Positions 1 through 8,030 of a DNA stretch of 64,000 bases are shown here, piece by piece (position 1 is the stretch's first letter; every line of letters starts with the position of its first letter). Under the pieces are notes generated by a model, which did not search any database, was not told where the DNA came from, and worked only from the letters and a program-made list of their open reading frames with translations. Source of the stretch: 62-47 sp051954235 (GTDB taxonomy: Bacteria; Pseudomonadota; Alphaproteobacteria; Rhizobiales; Xanthobacteraceae); assembly GCA_051954235.1 (NCBI GenBank), contig JBQCHY010000073.1:1-64000 (forward strand), written 5' to 3'. The position numbers and the translations under genes are program-made.

Positions 1-297
1 ATCATCGTGCTTGGTGTTGCGCTGGCACTGGCAGCGCCGGGCGGTATTGCGACGGCGCAATTGCTCGGGCCGAACGTGACGCCGTCGAATCCGCCGCCGC
101 CGTCTCCACCGCCGCCACCGAAGATCGAGGTGCCTGCGGTACCGAAGCTCGACGCGGCACCGCAGCAGCCGAAAGTCAGGCGCTCGCAACGCGGCTCGTT
201 CGGAGATCGCGTGATCGATTGCCTGCATCGGGGCGCGGCCGCGGGATTGCCGCCGGGCGAGCGCGACGCCTATTCGCGCGCTTGCGCAAACCAATGA
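1..297 (+). CDS. Proline-rich secreted hypothetical protein (5' end outside window)
   Basis: The frame is open from the first base, so the true start may lie upstream; a GTG at position 7 is the only start seen here. The visible part begins with a hydrophobic, alanine-rich stretch that reads as a signal peptide ending near ATAQ. A proline-rich linker of about 25 residues follows, then a basic segment and a short tail with two cysteines (DCLHRGAAAG and SRACANQ). This layout is common in small periplasmic proteins of the Bradyrhizobium group. It ends 9 bases before the ATP12 gene, so the two may be co-transcribed. No function can be assigned. Confidence 0.6.
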   Translation: MIVLGVALALAAPGGIATAQLLGPNVTPSNPPPPSPPPPPKIEVPAVPKLDAAPQQPKVRRSQRGSFGDRVIDCLHRGAAAGLPPGERDAYSRACANQ

Positions 298-306
298 GAG
301 GCGACC

Positions 307-1086
307 ATGCGTGAACTGTTCGAAGAGGTAGCGGCCAATGGGGCGCTCGATCCACAGGAGGCGGTGCGCCAGACCTCGCGCGCGCCGCAACGCAAGCGCT
401 TCTACAAATCGGCCGCCATCGAGGAAACGGACGGCGGTTTTGTGATCGTGCTGGACGGCAAGCCGGTGCGCACGCCGACCGGCGAGCCGCTGTCCGCGCC
501 GACGCGCGCGATCGCGGAGGCGATCGTCGCGGAGTGGAACGCACAGGGTGAATTCATCGATCCGATGACCATGCCGCTGACACGGCTCGCCAACAGCGTC
601 ATCGCCGGCGTGGTCGGTCGCGTCGATGCGGTGCGGGCCGATGTCGCCAAGTATTTCGAGTCCGATCTTTTGTTCTATCGCGCCGCGCATCCGGAGGCGC
701 TGGTGGCGCGCGAAGGCGAGCACTGGGATCCGGTGTTGTTCTGGGCGACCGATGCGCTCGGCGCGCGCTTCGTGCTGGCGGAAGGCATTATGCACGTTCG
801 CCAGCCGGAAACCGCCGTGGCGGCCGCCACAGCGGCGCTGCCGGACGATCCCTGGCTGATCGCGGCGCTGCATATCGTCACCACGATCACGGGCTCCGCG
901 CTCTTGGCCCTGGCGCTGTCGCGCGGCGCGCGCACCGCCGACGAGGTGTGGGCGGCGGCGCATGTCGACGAGGACTGGAACATCGCGCAATGGGGCGCCG
1001 ATGCCGAGGTGATGGCGCGGCGCAATGTACGGTTGCGCGACTTCCGCGCCGCAGCTTTTGTGCTCGGAGCACGGGGCGCATCGTAG
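307..1086 (+). CDS. ATP12-family F1-ATPase assembly chaperone
   Basis: This 259-residue protein matches the ATP12 family, which in mitochondria and alphaproteobacteria binds the F1 alpha subunit before the ATP synthase hexamer assembles. The N-terminal half carries the family block FYKSAAIEET followed by VIVLDGKPVRTPTG. The helical C-terminal half includes the acidic block YFESDLLFYRA and EHWDPVLFWA. The ATG is preceded by GAGG at good spacing. The gene follows the proline-rich secreted protein by 9 bases and has no linked atp genes, which is normal for this family. Length agrees with other alphaproteobacterial members. Confidence 0.9.
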   Translation: MRELFEEVAANGALDPQEAVRQTSRAPQRKRFYKSAAIEETDGGFVIVLDGKPVRTPTGEPLSAPTRAIAEAIVAEWNAQGEFIDPMTMPLTRLANSVIAGVVGRVDAVRADVAKYFESDLLFYRAAHPEALVAREGEHWDPVLFWATDALGARFVLAEGIMHVRQPETAVAAATAALPDDPWLIAALHIVTTITGSALLALALSRGARTADEVWAAAHVDEDWNIAQWGADAEVMARRNVRLRDFRAAAFVLGARGAS

Positions 1087-1152
1087 CTAAGAAGTTAACG
1101 AGAGGTTTAGAGGCACGGCGTTAATCTACGGCGGCAACAGGATGGCCGCTGC

Positions 1153-2820
1153 ATGGCGATTTCGATCAATCCGATCTTCCCGGTCATTGCCGCGCAGGGC
1201 GTGCCCGCCGACGTGGTGCTGCAACCGGGCACCACGATTGACGCGCAGGTGCTCAAGGTGCTCGCCAACAACGCGGTGCGCATCGCCATTGCCAATCTCT
1301 CCATCGAGGTGATGTCGGAAATCCCATTGCAGGTCGGACAGACCTTGCAGCTCGCCGTGTCGCAGACGCCGGACGGCATCCGGCTCGCCGTCGTCGGCCA
1401 ACCGCCGGCATCCGCATCCGCGCCGTCGTTGGCGCCGACCGATACGGTGACGATCGCGTCCGACATGCCGGTGAATGCCGTTGCGAAACCGATCGCGACC
1501 GCACCCTTGCCGCAGCAGGGACTGACGGCGCTGCAAGCGCTGGCGGTGTCGGCCGCCGCGCAAACGGCCGCGACCAAACAGGCAGGTCTGTCGCAACTGT
1601 TCGCCGACGTGCAGGTTGCGGCTTTGTCCGGCAGCCTGCCGTCGCAACTGCAACAAGCGACGGCGCAACTTCTGGCGCGGCAACTGCCATTCGATGCCGC
1701 GCTGTCGGGGAACGACATCAAGGCCGCGTTGCAGACGTCCGGTCTGTTGCTGGAGCGGACGCTATCGACAGGCACACCAGTGATCAGCGGCGCGATGCCG
1801 GATTTGAAGGCCGCGCTGCTGGTGTTCAAGCAGATGTTGTCCTTGCAACTCGATCAGGTAGCCAAAACGGAAACCCCTTCGCCGCAATTTGCACCGAACG
1901 CGCAGGCGGCATCGGCAACCGCGACGCCAGCGCCGGAGGCAGCGGCGACGCTGGCGCGTACCGCATCGCCATCATTGATGCCGGACCTCGACGTGCAGGA
2001 AATCCTGCTGCCGCAGGCGCGCGTGCCGGTCGCCGAGGATGTCGCGCGCGCGGGCACGCGCTTTGGCGCTGCATTTGGCGCAACGAATGCGTTCGGCACG
2101 ACGAGCACGCCACTGGATGCGGTGACAGCGAAGCTCGCGCTCAATCTGTTGCAAGAAGCCGCCACGATGCCGGAAGGCGCGCCGCGCTCGCCATCTGCCG
2201 CGATGACGATGGGCACGACGGATGAGGCCGTGCTGGTCCATACCAACGTGCCGCCACCGCCGGTGCGCGGTGCCTCGCCGGCCGCGCAGGCGGTGGCGGC
2301 GGCTTCGCTCGCGAACGGCGCCTCCGCTTCGGAGGTGATGCACCGGTTGCACGACGACACCGATGCGGCGATCGCGCGCACGACGCTATTGCAGATCGCC
2401 TCATTGCCGGAGCGCGCGGACATATTGGCTCCGCGCAACGACTCCACCATGCCACGCTGGAATTTCGAGATTCCCTTCGCGACGCCGATGGGGACGGCGG
2501 TGGCGCAGTTTGAAATCGCGCGCGACGGCGGCGGTATCGAAGTCGAGGCCGCCAAGCGCGTCTGGCGCGCGCGGTTCTCGCTCGATGTCGAGCCGGCGGG
2601 ACCGGTGCACGCGGTGGTGTCGCTGGGCGGTGAGACCACGTCGGTGCGGATGTGGGCGGAGCGGCCCGCCACCGCCGGTCAGTTGCGCGCCGATGTGAGC
2701 CAGCTCAGTCAGGCGCTGAGCCGCGCCGAACTGAAGCTTGGCGACATCGTCGTCCGCGACGGCGCGCCGCCGCAGACCGCCGCCGCGCAGGCTGGCCACT
2801 TTCTGAATCGGGCGACGTGA
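1153..2820 (+). CDS. FliK-like flagellar hook-length control protein
   Basis: A 555-residue Ala/Pro/Thr-rich protein of low complexity with a compact C-terminal domain from about residue 430 onward. That domain ends in LRADVSQLSQALSRAEL followed by an IVVRDG strand, the layout of the FliK/Flg_hook C-terminal domain that switches type III export specificity. The long, poorly conserved N-terminal and middle part is typical of molecular-ruler proteins. The next gene overlaps it by one base (ATGA) and encodes a FlhB C-terminal-domain protein, the known partner type of FliK, which strengthens the call. No other export genes are adjacent, so it may be a second, unlinked FliK-type protein rather than the main hook-length ruler. 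Confidence 0.7.
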   Translation: MAISINPIFPVIAAQGVPADVVLQPGTTIDAQVLKVLANNAVRIAIANLSIEVMSEIPLQVGQTLQLAVSQTPDGIRLAVVGQPPASASAPSLAPTDTVTIASDMPVNAVAKPIATAPLPQQGLTALQALAVSAAAQTAATKQAGLSQLFADVQVAALSGSLPSQLQQATAQLLARQLPFDAALSGNDIKAALQTSGLLLERTLSTGTPVISGAMPDLKAALLVFKQMLSLQLDQVAKTETPSPQFAPNAQAASATATPAPEAAATLARTASPSLMPDLDVQEILLPQARVPVAEDVARAGTRFGAAFGATNAFGTTSTPLDAVTAKLALNLLQEAATMPEGAPRSPSAAMTMGTTDEAVLVHTNVPPPPVRGASPAAQAVAAASLANGASASEVMHRLHDDTDAAIARTTLLQIASLPERADILAPRNDSTMPRWNFEIPFATPMGTAVAQFEIARDGGGIEVEAAKRVWRARFSLDVEPAGPVHAVVSLGGETTSVRMWAERPATAGQLRADVSQLSQALSRAELKLGDIVVRDGAPPQTAAAQAGHFLNRAT

Positions 2821-3092
2821 TGAGCATCACGAGCGCATTGAAAGACCAACTCGCGATCGCGCTGGAATACGATCATTCCGGCGCGCCGCGCGTGGTGGCG
2901 AAGGGGCGCGGCGAACTCGGCGAGAAGATCGTCGAGGTGGCGAAAGCGCACGACATACCCATCGAGGAAAACGAGGTGCTCGCCGGCGCGCTCGCCCATG
3001 TCGAACTGGGCGACGAGATTCCGGCGGAGCTTTATAAAGCGGTGGCCGAAGTGTTGGTGTTCGTGCTGCGGCTGTCGGGGCGGGTGCGCTGA
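2820..3092 (+). CDS. FlhB C-terminal-domain-like export switch protein
   Basis: This 90-residue protein corresponds only to the cytoplasmic C-terminal domain of FlhB/YscU-family proteins. It has the ALEYD and GAPRVVAKGRGELG segments, then AKAHDIPIEENEVLAGAL and GDEIPAELYKAVAEVL, as in FlhB after its autocleavage site. The membrane part and the NPTH cleavage motif are absent; ARPRVVAK-type sequence replaces that region. The start codon overlaps the stop of the FliK-like gene (ATGA), implying translational coupling. Such FhlB-type proteins can substitute for the processed FlhB domain in some bacteria; here the role in flagellar export is inferred from family and neighbour. Confidence 0.8.
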   Translation: MSITSALKDQLAIALEYDHSGAPRVVAKGRGELGEKIVEVAKAHDIPIEENEVLAGALAHVELGDEIPAELYKAVAEVLVFVLRLSGRVR

Positions 3093-3131
3093 ATCCCTTG
3101 CGACTCCGGAGCAGGTTTCGAATCAATAACT

Positions 3132-3257
3132 CGTCATGGCCGGGCATAGCCGTTCGAAGAACGGTGTCGCTTCGCTCGCCTATGTCCCGGCCATCCACGT
3201 CTTTGAAACGGAAATGCCTTTAAGACGTGGATGCCCGGCATAAAGCCGGGCATGACG
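3132..3257 (+). repeat. Dispersed palindromic repeat, family A, copy 1 (long variant)
   Basis: The ends are CGTCATGGCCGGGC and its near-complement GCCGGGCATGACG, with inner arms CCATCCACGTCTT and AAGACGTGGATG. Further copies lie at 16194, 23857 and 55252. This copy alone carries about 34 extra bases (3149-3183) that begin with a small hairpin, CCGTTCGAAGAACGG. The element is non-coding and REP/BIME-like, and can fold into a long cruciform. Confidence 0.85.
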
Positions 3258-3347
3258 GATAGTATGAGCTACGCCATGCGTCATGCGTCATCGTTTGACC
3301 ACGATGCGGTTGAAAGTCGCTGCCGTCACATCGAACCGGATGTTTTC

Positions 3348-4181
3348 ATGCTCAATCGCCGTCACGCGCTCGCTTATCTTGCCGCTGTTACTTTACCACG
3401 CGTCGCGCGTGCCGACGTCGCGCCGCAGCGGAGCGAAATCCGCGACAGCCTCGCCAAGCGGTTTACCGATGCAGGCACGGCCGGTACCTTCGTCTGCTAC
3501 AAGACCGACGATTACCTGATTATCGCCAGCGACCCGACGCGCTCCGGTGAAGCGATTTTGCCGGCCTCGACGTTCAAGATTCCGAACTCCGTCATCGCGC
3601 TGGATAGCGGCGTGGTCGCCGATCCCGACAAGGACGTGTTCAAGTGGGACGGCGTGACGCGCGCCTTTCCCGACTGGAACAAGGATCACACTTTGCGCTC
3701 GGCGATCGCGGCGTCGGCGGTGCCGGTCTATCAGGAGATCGCGCGGCGCATCGGTGAAGAGCGGATGCAGACGTACGTCAACCTGCTGGAATACGGTAAC
3801 CGCAACATCGGCGGCGGCATCGACAAGTTCTGGCTCACCGGCGACATGCGGATCGATCCGATGCAGCAGATCGATTTTCTCGACAGGCTGCGGCGCGGCG
3901 CGTTGCCGGTCGAGAAACGCAGTCAGGAACTGACGCGCGATATCCTGCCGGTGGAGAAGGCGGGGGACGCGGTGATCCGCTACAAGACGGGACTGGTCGG
4001 TGTCGACGATCGGACCGAGATGGGGAAGGTGCGTCCGTCGATCGGGTGGTTGGTCGGCTGGGCAGAGAAGGCCGGGCAGCAGACCGTGTTCGCACTCAAC
4101 CTCGACATCCGCGAACCGCGCCACACCGCCGCCCGGATGACGCTGACGAAACAACTGCTCGGCGACATCGGCGCGATTTGA
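3348..4181 (+). CDS. Class D (OXA-type) beta-lactamase
   Basis: The serine beta-lactamase motifs are all present in order: STFK at residues 74-77 (nucleophile Ser74, Lys77 for carbamylation), SAV at 123-125, YGN at 149-151, FW at 161-162 before the omega loop, KTG at 213-215 and GWLVGW at 233-238. The enzyme should hydrolyse penicillins in the periplasm through an acyl-enzyme. I chose the ATG at 3348 because the upstream in-frame codons are encoded by a repeat element. The N-terminus NRRHALAYLAAV resembles a twin-arginine signal, with cleavage near ARA. At 277 residues it has normal OXA length. It stands alone, with repeats on both sides and no regulator or integron features. Spectrum cannot be judged from sequence. 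Confidence 0.9.
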   Translation: MLNRRHALAYLAAVTLPRVARADVAPQRSEIRDSLAKRFTDAGTAGTFVCYKTDDYLIIASDPTRSGEAILPASTFKIPNSVIALDSGVVADPDKDVFKWDGVTRAFPDWNKDHTLRSAIAASAVPVYQEIARRIGEERMQTYVNLLEYGNRNIGGGIDKFWLTGDMRIDPMQQIDFLDRLRRGALPVEKRSQELTRDILPVEKAGDAVIRYKTGLVGVDDRTEMGKVRPSIGWLVGWAEKAGQQTVFALNLDIREPRHTAARMTLTKQLLGDIGAI

Positions 4182-4193
4182 GAATACCCAAAT

Positions 4194-4270
4194 CGTCATT
4201 GCGAGCGAAGCGAAGCAATCCAGCTCTTTACTGTGTGGTTTTCTGGATTGCTTCGCTTCGTCGCAATGAC
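4194..4270 (+). repeat. Dispersed palindromic repeat, family B, copy 1
   Basis: The element reads CGTCATTGCGAGCGAAGCGA at one end and TCGCAATGAC at the other, with inner arms GAAGCAATCCAG and CTGGATTGCTTC. Related copies lie at 15177 and 47048. It sits between the tail-to-tail ends of the beta-lactamase and the DUF4260 gene, where it could act as a transcript-end hairpin. Confidence 0.85.
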
Positions 4271-4290
4271 AGCCACTAATGCCTTCGCGA

Positions 4291-4707
4291 CTAGCCTCGC
4301 GCGGCCTTGCCGATCCGGCCGAGATGGGTGAAGCCGAAGCCGGCGTTGTATTTCAGGCCGAGGCCGAGCGCGCGGTCGATGCCGATATGAGCCATCCAGA
4401 TCATCGAGATCGACAGCGGCAGCGGCAGGGCCATGCCGAAGCCGATGAAGGAGAGGATCAGCGGCAGCATGTAGGTGTGCATGGCGTTGTAGAAGGCCGC
4501 GCCGGCCTTTGGCCCGGCCAGATAGGCGAGGAGGCTGAGGTCCGGCACCAAGAACAGGGCCGCGTAAATCCACCAGGAGCCGCCCCAGACGCCGTAGAGC
4601 ACGGTCATGCCGACGAACAGCGTCACCCCCTCGATACGCAGCAGGGTTCGCACCCCGCCGGTGGTCGCTCCGGTTTCGGAGGTCGTTTCGGTGGGCGTAG
4701 CAGTCAT
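4291..4707 (-). CDS. DUF4260 family small membrane protein
   Basis: A 138-residue protein with a short polar N-terminus and about four hydrophobic segments. It contains GVWGGSWWIYAALFLVPDLS, YNAMHTYMLPLIL and WMAHIGIDRALGLGLKY, the conserved blocks of DUF4260. The closing FTHLGRIGK is also typical. AAGGAG lies 6 bases before the ATG, which fixes the start. It is transcribed away from pccB across a 147-base gap. Family function is unknown; an integral inner-membrane protein is all the sequence supports. Confidence 0.85.
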   Translation of the reverse strand: MTATPTETTSETGATTGGVRTLLRIEGVTLFVGMTVLYGVWGGSWWIYAALFLVPDLSLLAYLAGPKAGAAFYNAMHTYMLPLILSFIGFGMALPLPLSISMIWMAHIGIDRALGLGLKYNAGFGFTHLGRIGKAARG

Positions 4708-4854
4708 GGGGGCTCCTTGCGGGGGTGGCATTCCCATACATAAGGATTTCGACTGGAAATTGCACCGTTTCACCGGTTTCCATACCGGAAAACAGCGTGT
4801 TAGAACGTCCCGGCAACACCGGGGCCGCGCGCCCCGCATTGATGGCTGGGACCT

Positions 4855-6387
4855 ATGACCGACATTCTGGAATCTCTCGAGGCGCGGCGCGCCGGTGCGA
4901 AACTCGGCGGTGGTGAAAAGCGTATCGAAGCGCAGCACAAGCGCGGCAAGCTGACCGCGCGGGAGCGCATCGAAGTGCTGCTCGACAAGGGCTCGTTCGA
5001 GGAATTCGACATGTTCGTCGAGCATCGCTCGACCGAATTCGGCATGGAGAAAACCAAGGTGCCGGGCGACGGCGTGGTGACCGGCTGGGGCACCGTCAAC
5101 GGTCGCAAGGTGTTCGTGTTCGCCAAGGACTTTACGGTGTTCGGCGGCTCGCTGTCGGAAACCCACGCGCTGAAGATCACCAAGTTGCAGGACATGGCGA
5201 TGAAGGCGCGGGCGCCGATCATCGGCCTGTACGATGCGGGCGGCGCGCGCATTCAGGAAGGCGTCGCCGCACTGGCCGGCTACTCCTACGTGTTCCGCCG
5301 CAACGTGCAGGCGTCGGGCGTCATTCCACAGATCAGCGTCATCATGGGGCCGTGCGCCGGCGGCGACGTCTATTCGCCGGCGATGACCGACTTCATCTTC
5401 ATGGTGAAGGGGACGAGCTACATGTTCGTCACCGGCCCCGACGTGGTGAAGACCGTGACCAACGAGGTGGTGACGGCGGAAGAACTCGGCGGCGCGTCGG
5501 TGCACGCGACCAAGTCGTCGATCGCCGACGGTGCGTTCGACAACGACGTCGAGACGCTGTTGCAGATGCGCCGGCTGTTGAATTTCCTGCCGTCGAACAA
5601 TTCCGACGGCGTGCCGGAGTGGCCGAGCTTCGACGACATCGAGCGTGTCGACAATTCGCTCGATACGCTGATCCCCGACAATCCGAACATGCCCTACGAC
5701 ATCAAGGAATTGATCCTCAAGGTCGTGGACGAGGGCGATTTCTTCGAACTGGCGCCGACCTTCGCCAAGAACATCGTCACCGGCTTCGGCCGTGTCGCGG
5801 GGCGCACGGTGGGTTTTGTCGCCAACCAGCCGATGGTGCTGGCGGGCGTGCTCGACTCTGACGCCTCGCGCAAGGCCGCGCGCTTCGTGCGGTTCTGCGA
5901 TGCCTTCAACATTCCGATCGTCACCTTCGTCGACGTGCCGGGCTTCCTGCCGGGCACCGCACAGGAATACGGCGGGCTGATCAAGCACGGCGCGAAGCTC
6001 CTGTTTGCCTACTCGCAATGCACCGTGCCGCTGGTCACCGTCATCACCCGCAAGGCTTATGGCGGCGCGTTCGACGTGATGGCCTCGAAGGAGATTGGCG
6101 CCGACATGAACTACGCATGGCCGACGGCGCAAATCGCGGTGATGGGCGCCAAGGGCGCGGTGGAGATCATCTTCCGTCAGGACATGAACGATCCCGACAA
6201 GATCGCGGCGCGCACCAAGGAATACGAGGATCGCTTCCTGTCGCCGTTCGTCGCCGCAGAGCGCGGCTACATCGACGACGTCATCATGCCGCATTCGACG
6301 CGCCGCCGCATCGCCCGCGCGCTCGCCATGCTGCGCGACAAGAAGGTCGAGATCCCGGCGAAGAAGCACGACAACCTGCCGCTGTAA
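4855..6387 (+). CDS. pccB: Propionyl-CoA (acyl-CoA) carboxylase beta subunit
   Basis: At 510 residues this is the carboxyltransferase subunit of a biotin-dependent acyl-CoA carboxylase. It moves carboxybiotin carbon to propionyl-CoA, giving methylmalonyl-CoA. The N-terminal crotonase-fold half has GGARIQEG (residues 129-136) and GPCAGG (165-170). The C-terminal half has FVDVPGFLPGTAQEYGG and GGAFDVMASKEIGADM, the acyl-CoA and biotin pocket loops. These fit PccB better than AccD or MccB. The biotin-bearing partner PccA is encoded at 29813, 23 kb away on the same strand. A small unknown gene follows by 11 bases and is probably in the same transcript. Confidence 0.93.
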   Translation: MTDILESLEARRAGAKLGGGEKRIEAQHKRGKLTARERIEVLLDKGSFEEFDMFVEHRSTEFGMEKTKVPGDGVVTGWGTVNGRKVFVFAKDFTVFGGSLSETHALKITKLQDMAMKARAPIIGLYDAGGARIQEGVAALAGYSYVFRRNVQASGVIPQISVIMGPCAGGDVYSPAMTDFIFMVKGTSYMFVTGPDVVKTVTNEVVTAEELGGASVHATKSSIADGAFDNDVETLLQMRRLLNFLPSNNSDGVPEWPSFDDIERVDNSLDTLIPDNPNMPYDIKELILKVVDEGDFFELAPTFAKNIVTGFGRVAGRTVGFVANQPMVLAGVLDSDASRKAARFVRFCDAFNIPIVTFVDVPGFLPGTAQEYGGLIKHGAKLLFAYSQCTVPLVTVITRKAYGGAFDVMASKEIGADMNYAWPTAQIAVMGAKGAVEIIFRQDMNDPDKIAARTKEYEDRFLSPFVAAERGYIDDVIMPHSTRRRIARALAMLRDKKVEIPAKKHDNLPL

Positions 6388-6398
6388 GGAGAGGGTGG

Positions 6399-6725
6399 AT
6401 GCCGTGTCACGTCTTTGTCGTTCGCTCGGTGGTGCTCGACGAGGGCAAGCGCGCGGCATTCGATGCATGGTACGCGCGCGAGCACCTGCCCGATGCTATC
6501 AAGTCATTTGGCGTCAAAAGGGCGTGGCGTTACTGGAGCAAGACCGATCCATCGCTCCATTCCGCGATGTATCAGTTCGACGATCTGGCCTCGCTGGAAG
6601 CTGCGGCCGGCGGCGCGGAGATGAAGCGGCTGATCGCCGATTTCGATCGCGACTGGCCGGATGTCAAACGCTCGCGGGATATTCTGAGCTTGGCGGAGGA
6701 ATATCCGGGCGACGCTTCGTGGTGA
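6399..6725 (+). CDS. Small conserved protein linked to pccB, EthD-like fold suspected
   Basis: A 108-residue soluble protein starting 11 bases after pccB with AAGGAG in the gap, so it is very likely co-translated. The pattern HVFVVRSVVL..GKRAAFDAWYAREHLPDAIK followed by a Phe/Tyr-rich strand (AMYQFDD) and a helix with EMKRLIADFDRDWP resembles dimeric ferredoxin-fold (EthD/DUF4286-like) proteins. In these the first strand is followed by a W-Y-x-x-E-H-L helix. No catalytic residues are evident. A role in acyl-CoA metabolism is suggested only by its position. Confidence 0.7.
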   Translation: MPCHVFVVRSVVLDEGKRAAFDAWYAREHLPDAIKSFGVKRAWRYWSKTDPSLHSAMYQFDDLASLEAAAGGAEMKRLIADFDRDWPDVKRSRDILSLAEEYPGDASW

Positions 6726-6764
6726 TGGTGTAGGTTTTCCACCGACTGGCTATGACCACAAACC

Positions 6765-6788
6765 AAAGCCCCGCTCGCGCGGGGCTTT
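6765..6788. terminator. Rho-independent terminator between convergent genes
   Basis: AAAGCCCCGC pairs perfectly with GCGGGGCTTT around a 4-base loop, giving a 10-bp stem. It lies between the ends of the pccB-linked gene and the small secreted-protein gene at 6812. It could serve both directions, though the T-runs are short. Confidence 0.75.
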
Positions 6789-6811
6789 GCTATTGAGGAA
6801 GCTGATCCGGC

Positions 6812-7081
6812 TCAGCGCCAGCAGCGGCCGTGACGCCAGAACATGCCGGGCGGGCAGCGGCGGGCAGGACGGACATACCGCGGCGGCACCACCACGACGC
6901 GGCCGCGGTTGACGCGGCAGCGGCCATACGCGCCGCGATGGAAACCGGGACCGCAGCCGCCGGCGACCTGGATGACGTCGCCTTGGCTGGCGGGGGCGAC
7001 CGGAGCGATCGGGGCGGCATTGGCGATGCCGAGGCCGAACATCGTGCCGGCGACAAGCGCGGCTGCGAAAATCGTTTTCAT
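6812..7081 (-). CDS. GCG-CRPN-type small secreted protein
   Basis: An 89-residue protein with a clear signal peptide (MKTIFAAALVAGTMFGLGIA, cleavage near ANA). The mature part contains GCGPGFHRGAYGRCRVN, the signature of the GCG-CRPN family found across rhizobia-like alphaproteobacteria, then a second CPPGMFWRHGRCW block. The four cysteines probably form two disulphides in the periplasm. Family function is unknown. An EcfG-like promoter lies 32 bases before the ATG, suggesting stress induction. A similar signal-bearing protein is encoded at 22628. Confidence 0.85.
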   Translation of the reverse strand: MKTIFAAALVAGTMFGLGIANAAPIAPVAPASQGDVIQVAGGCGPGFHRGAYGRCRVNRGRVVVVPPRYVRPARRCPPGMFWRHGRCWR

Positions 7082-7112
7082 GGGTGTCTCCTCTGATGTC
7101 GTATCAGTTGAT

Positions 7113-7137
7113 AACGGCAACCTTAGGCGTGCGTTCC
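7113..7137 (-). promoter_or_regulatory. EcfG-type general stress promoter
   Basis: On the minus strand this reads GGAAC, 16 bases, CGTT, an exact match to the consensus known for EcfG sigma factors in Bradyrhizobium and Methylobacterium. The -10 element lies 32 bases before the start codon at 7081, a normal leader length. The promoter lies in the divergent gap between this gene and the TRIC channel gene. Confidence 0.65.
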
Positions 7138-7307
7138 TGACTGTGGGATGAATGAAATGCGGCGGAGAGGGGCAGGTCGCGTTCGCCGACGCCGAATCGG
7201 CCCGGCGGCAACGGTGCCTGATCTTGCATGGCCGGAGCGCCGGGCTACGATCCGCAAACCTGATTCAGGGGCTGTCCGCACAAGGCGGCGGATGCGGGTG
7301 AGGGCGC

Positions 7308-7940
7308 ATGCAGCATAGCGATACGATACTCCATGTGCTGTCGATCGTGGCATACGTGGCTGAAGCCATGACGGCCGCCCTGGCCGCCGGCCGGCGCAGC
7401 ATGGACTGGATGGGCGTCGCGCTGCTTGGCTGCATCACCGCGCTTGGCGGCGGCTCGGTGCGTGACGTGCTGCTCGGGCATCACCCGCTGTCCTGGGTCG
7501 CGCACCCCTGGCTGCTGGCACTCACCGCCGTTTCGGCGCTGCTGACCATCGCGGTGGCGCGTTTCATGTACCGGTTGCGTATCACCTTCCTGGTGCTCGA
7601 CGCCATCGGGCTCGTGGTGTTCACCATCCTCGGCTGCGACGTGGCGCTGACGATGCAGGTGCCACTGTTGATCGTCATCGTCTCGGGCATGATCACCGGC
7701 TGCGTCGGCGGCGTGCTGCGCGATGTGTTGTGTAACGACGTGCCGCTGTTGTTTCGCAGCGAGCTTTACGCCAGCGTCTCGGTGGTGGTCGGGATCATCT
7801 ATGTCGGCGGCGTCTGGTTGCAGCTCAATCACGATCTCGTCGTGTTGGTGACGCTTGCGGTCGGCTTGACGTTCCGGCTGCTGGCGATCGCCTTCAAGTG
7901 GGAGATGCCGAAGTTCGTCTACGACGCGGATCTGCATTGA
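7308..7940 (+). CDS. TRIC-type cation channel family membrane protein (UPF0126)
   Basis: A 210-residue protein with about seven membrane segments in two related halves. The first half carries GCITALGGGSVRDVLLG and the second ITGCVGGVLRDVLCNDVP, the duplicated G-G-G-x-x-R-D motif of the UPF0126/trimeric intracellular cation channel family. The glycine hinges and arginine line the pore in solved bacterial homologues, which conduct monovalent cations. The gene is alone in its orientation, divergent from the small secreted-protein gene. Physiological role in bacteria is not settled. Confidence 0.9.
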   Translation: MQHSDTILHVLSIVAYVAEAMTAALAAGRRSMDWMGVALLGCITALGGGSVRDVLLGHHPLSWVAHPWLLALTAVSALLTIAVARFMYRLRITFLVLDAIGLVVFTILGCDVALTMQVPLLIVIVSGMITGCVGGVLRDVLCNDVPLLFRSELYASVSVVVGIIYVGGVWLQLNHDLVVLVTLAVGLTFRLLAIAFKWEMPKFVYDADLH

Positions 7941-8030
7941 TGGCGGCATGACACGACAATTCGGCTGAGACCGAAGTGTGGCGGTCCGCCAGTGTGATAT
8001 GGTCCGGACATCCTTACAGGAAGGCAGGCG

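Noticed and set aside
4291..6468. A 725-codon open frame on the minus strand across pccB
   Set aside because: Only its last 138 codons are a real gene (DUF4260). The rest is antisense to pccB and has the His/Arg/Asp-rich look of a GC-rich shadow frame.
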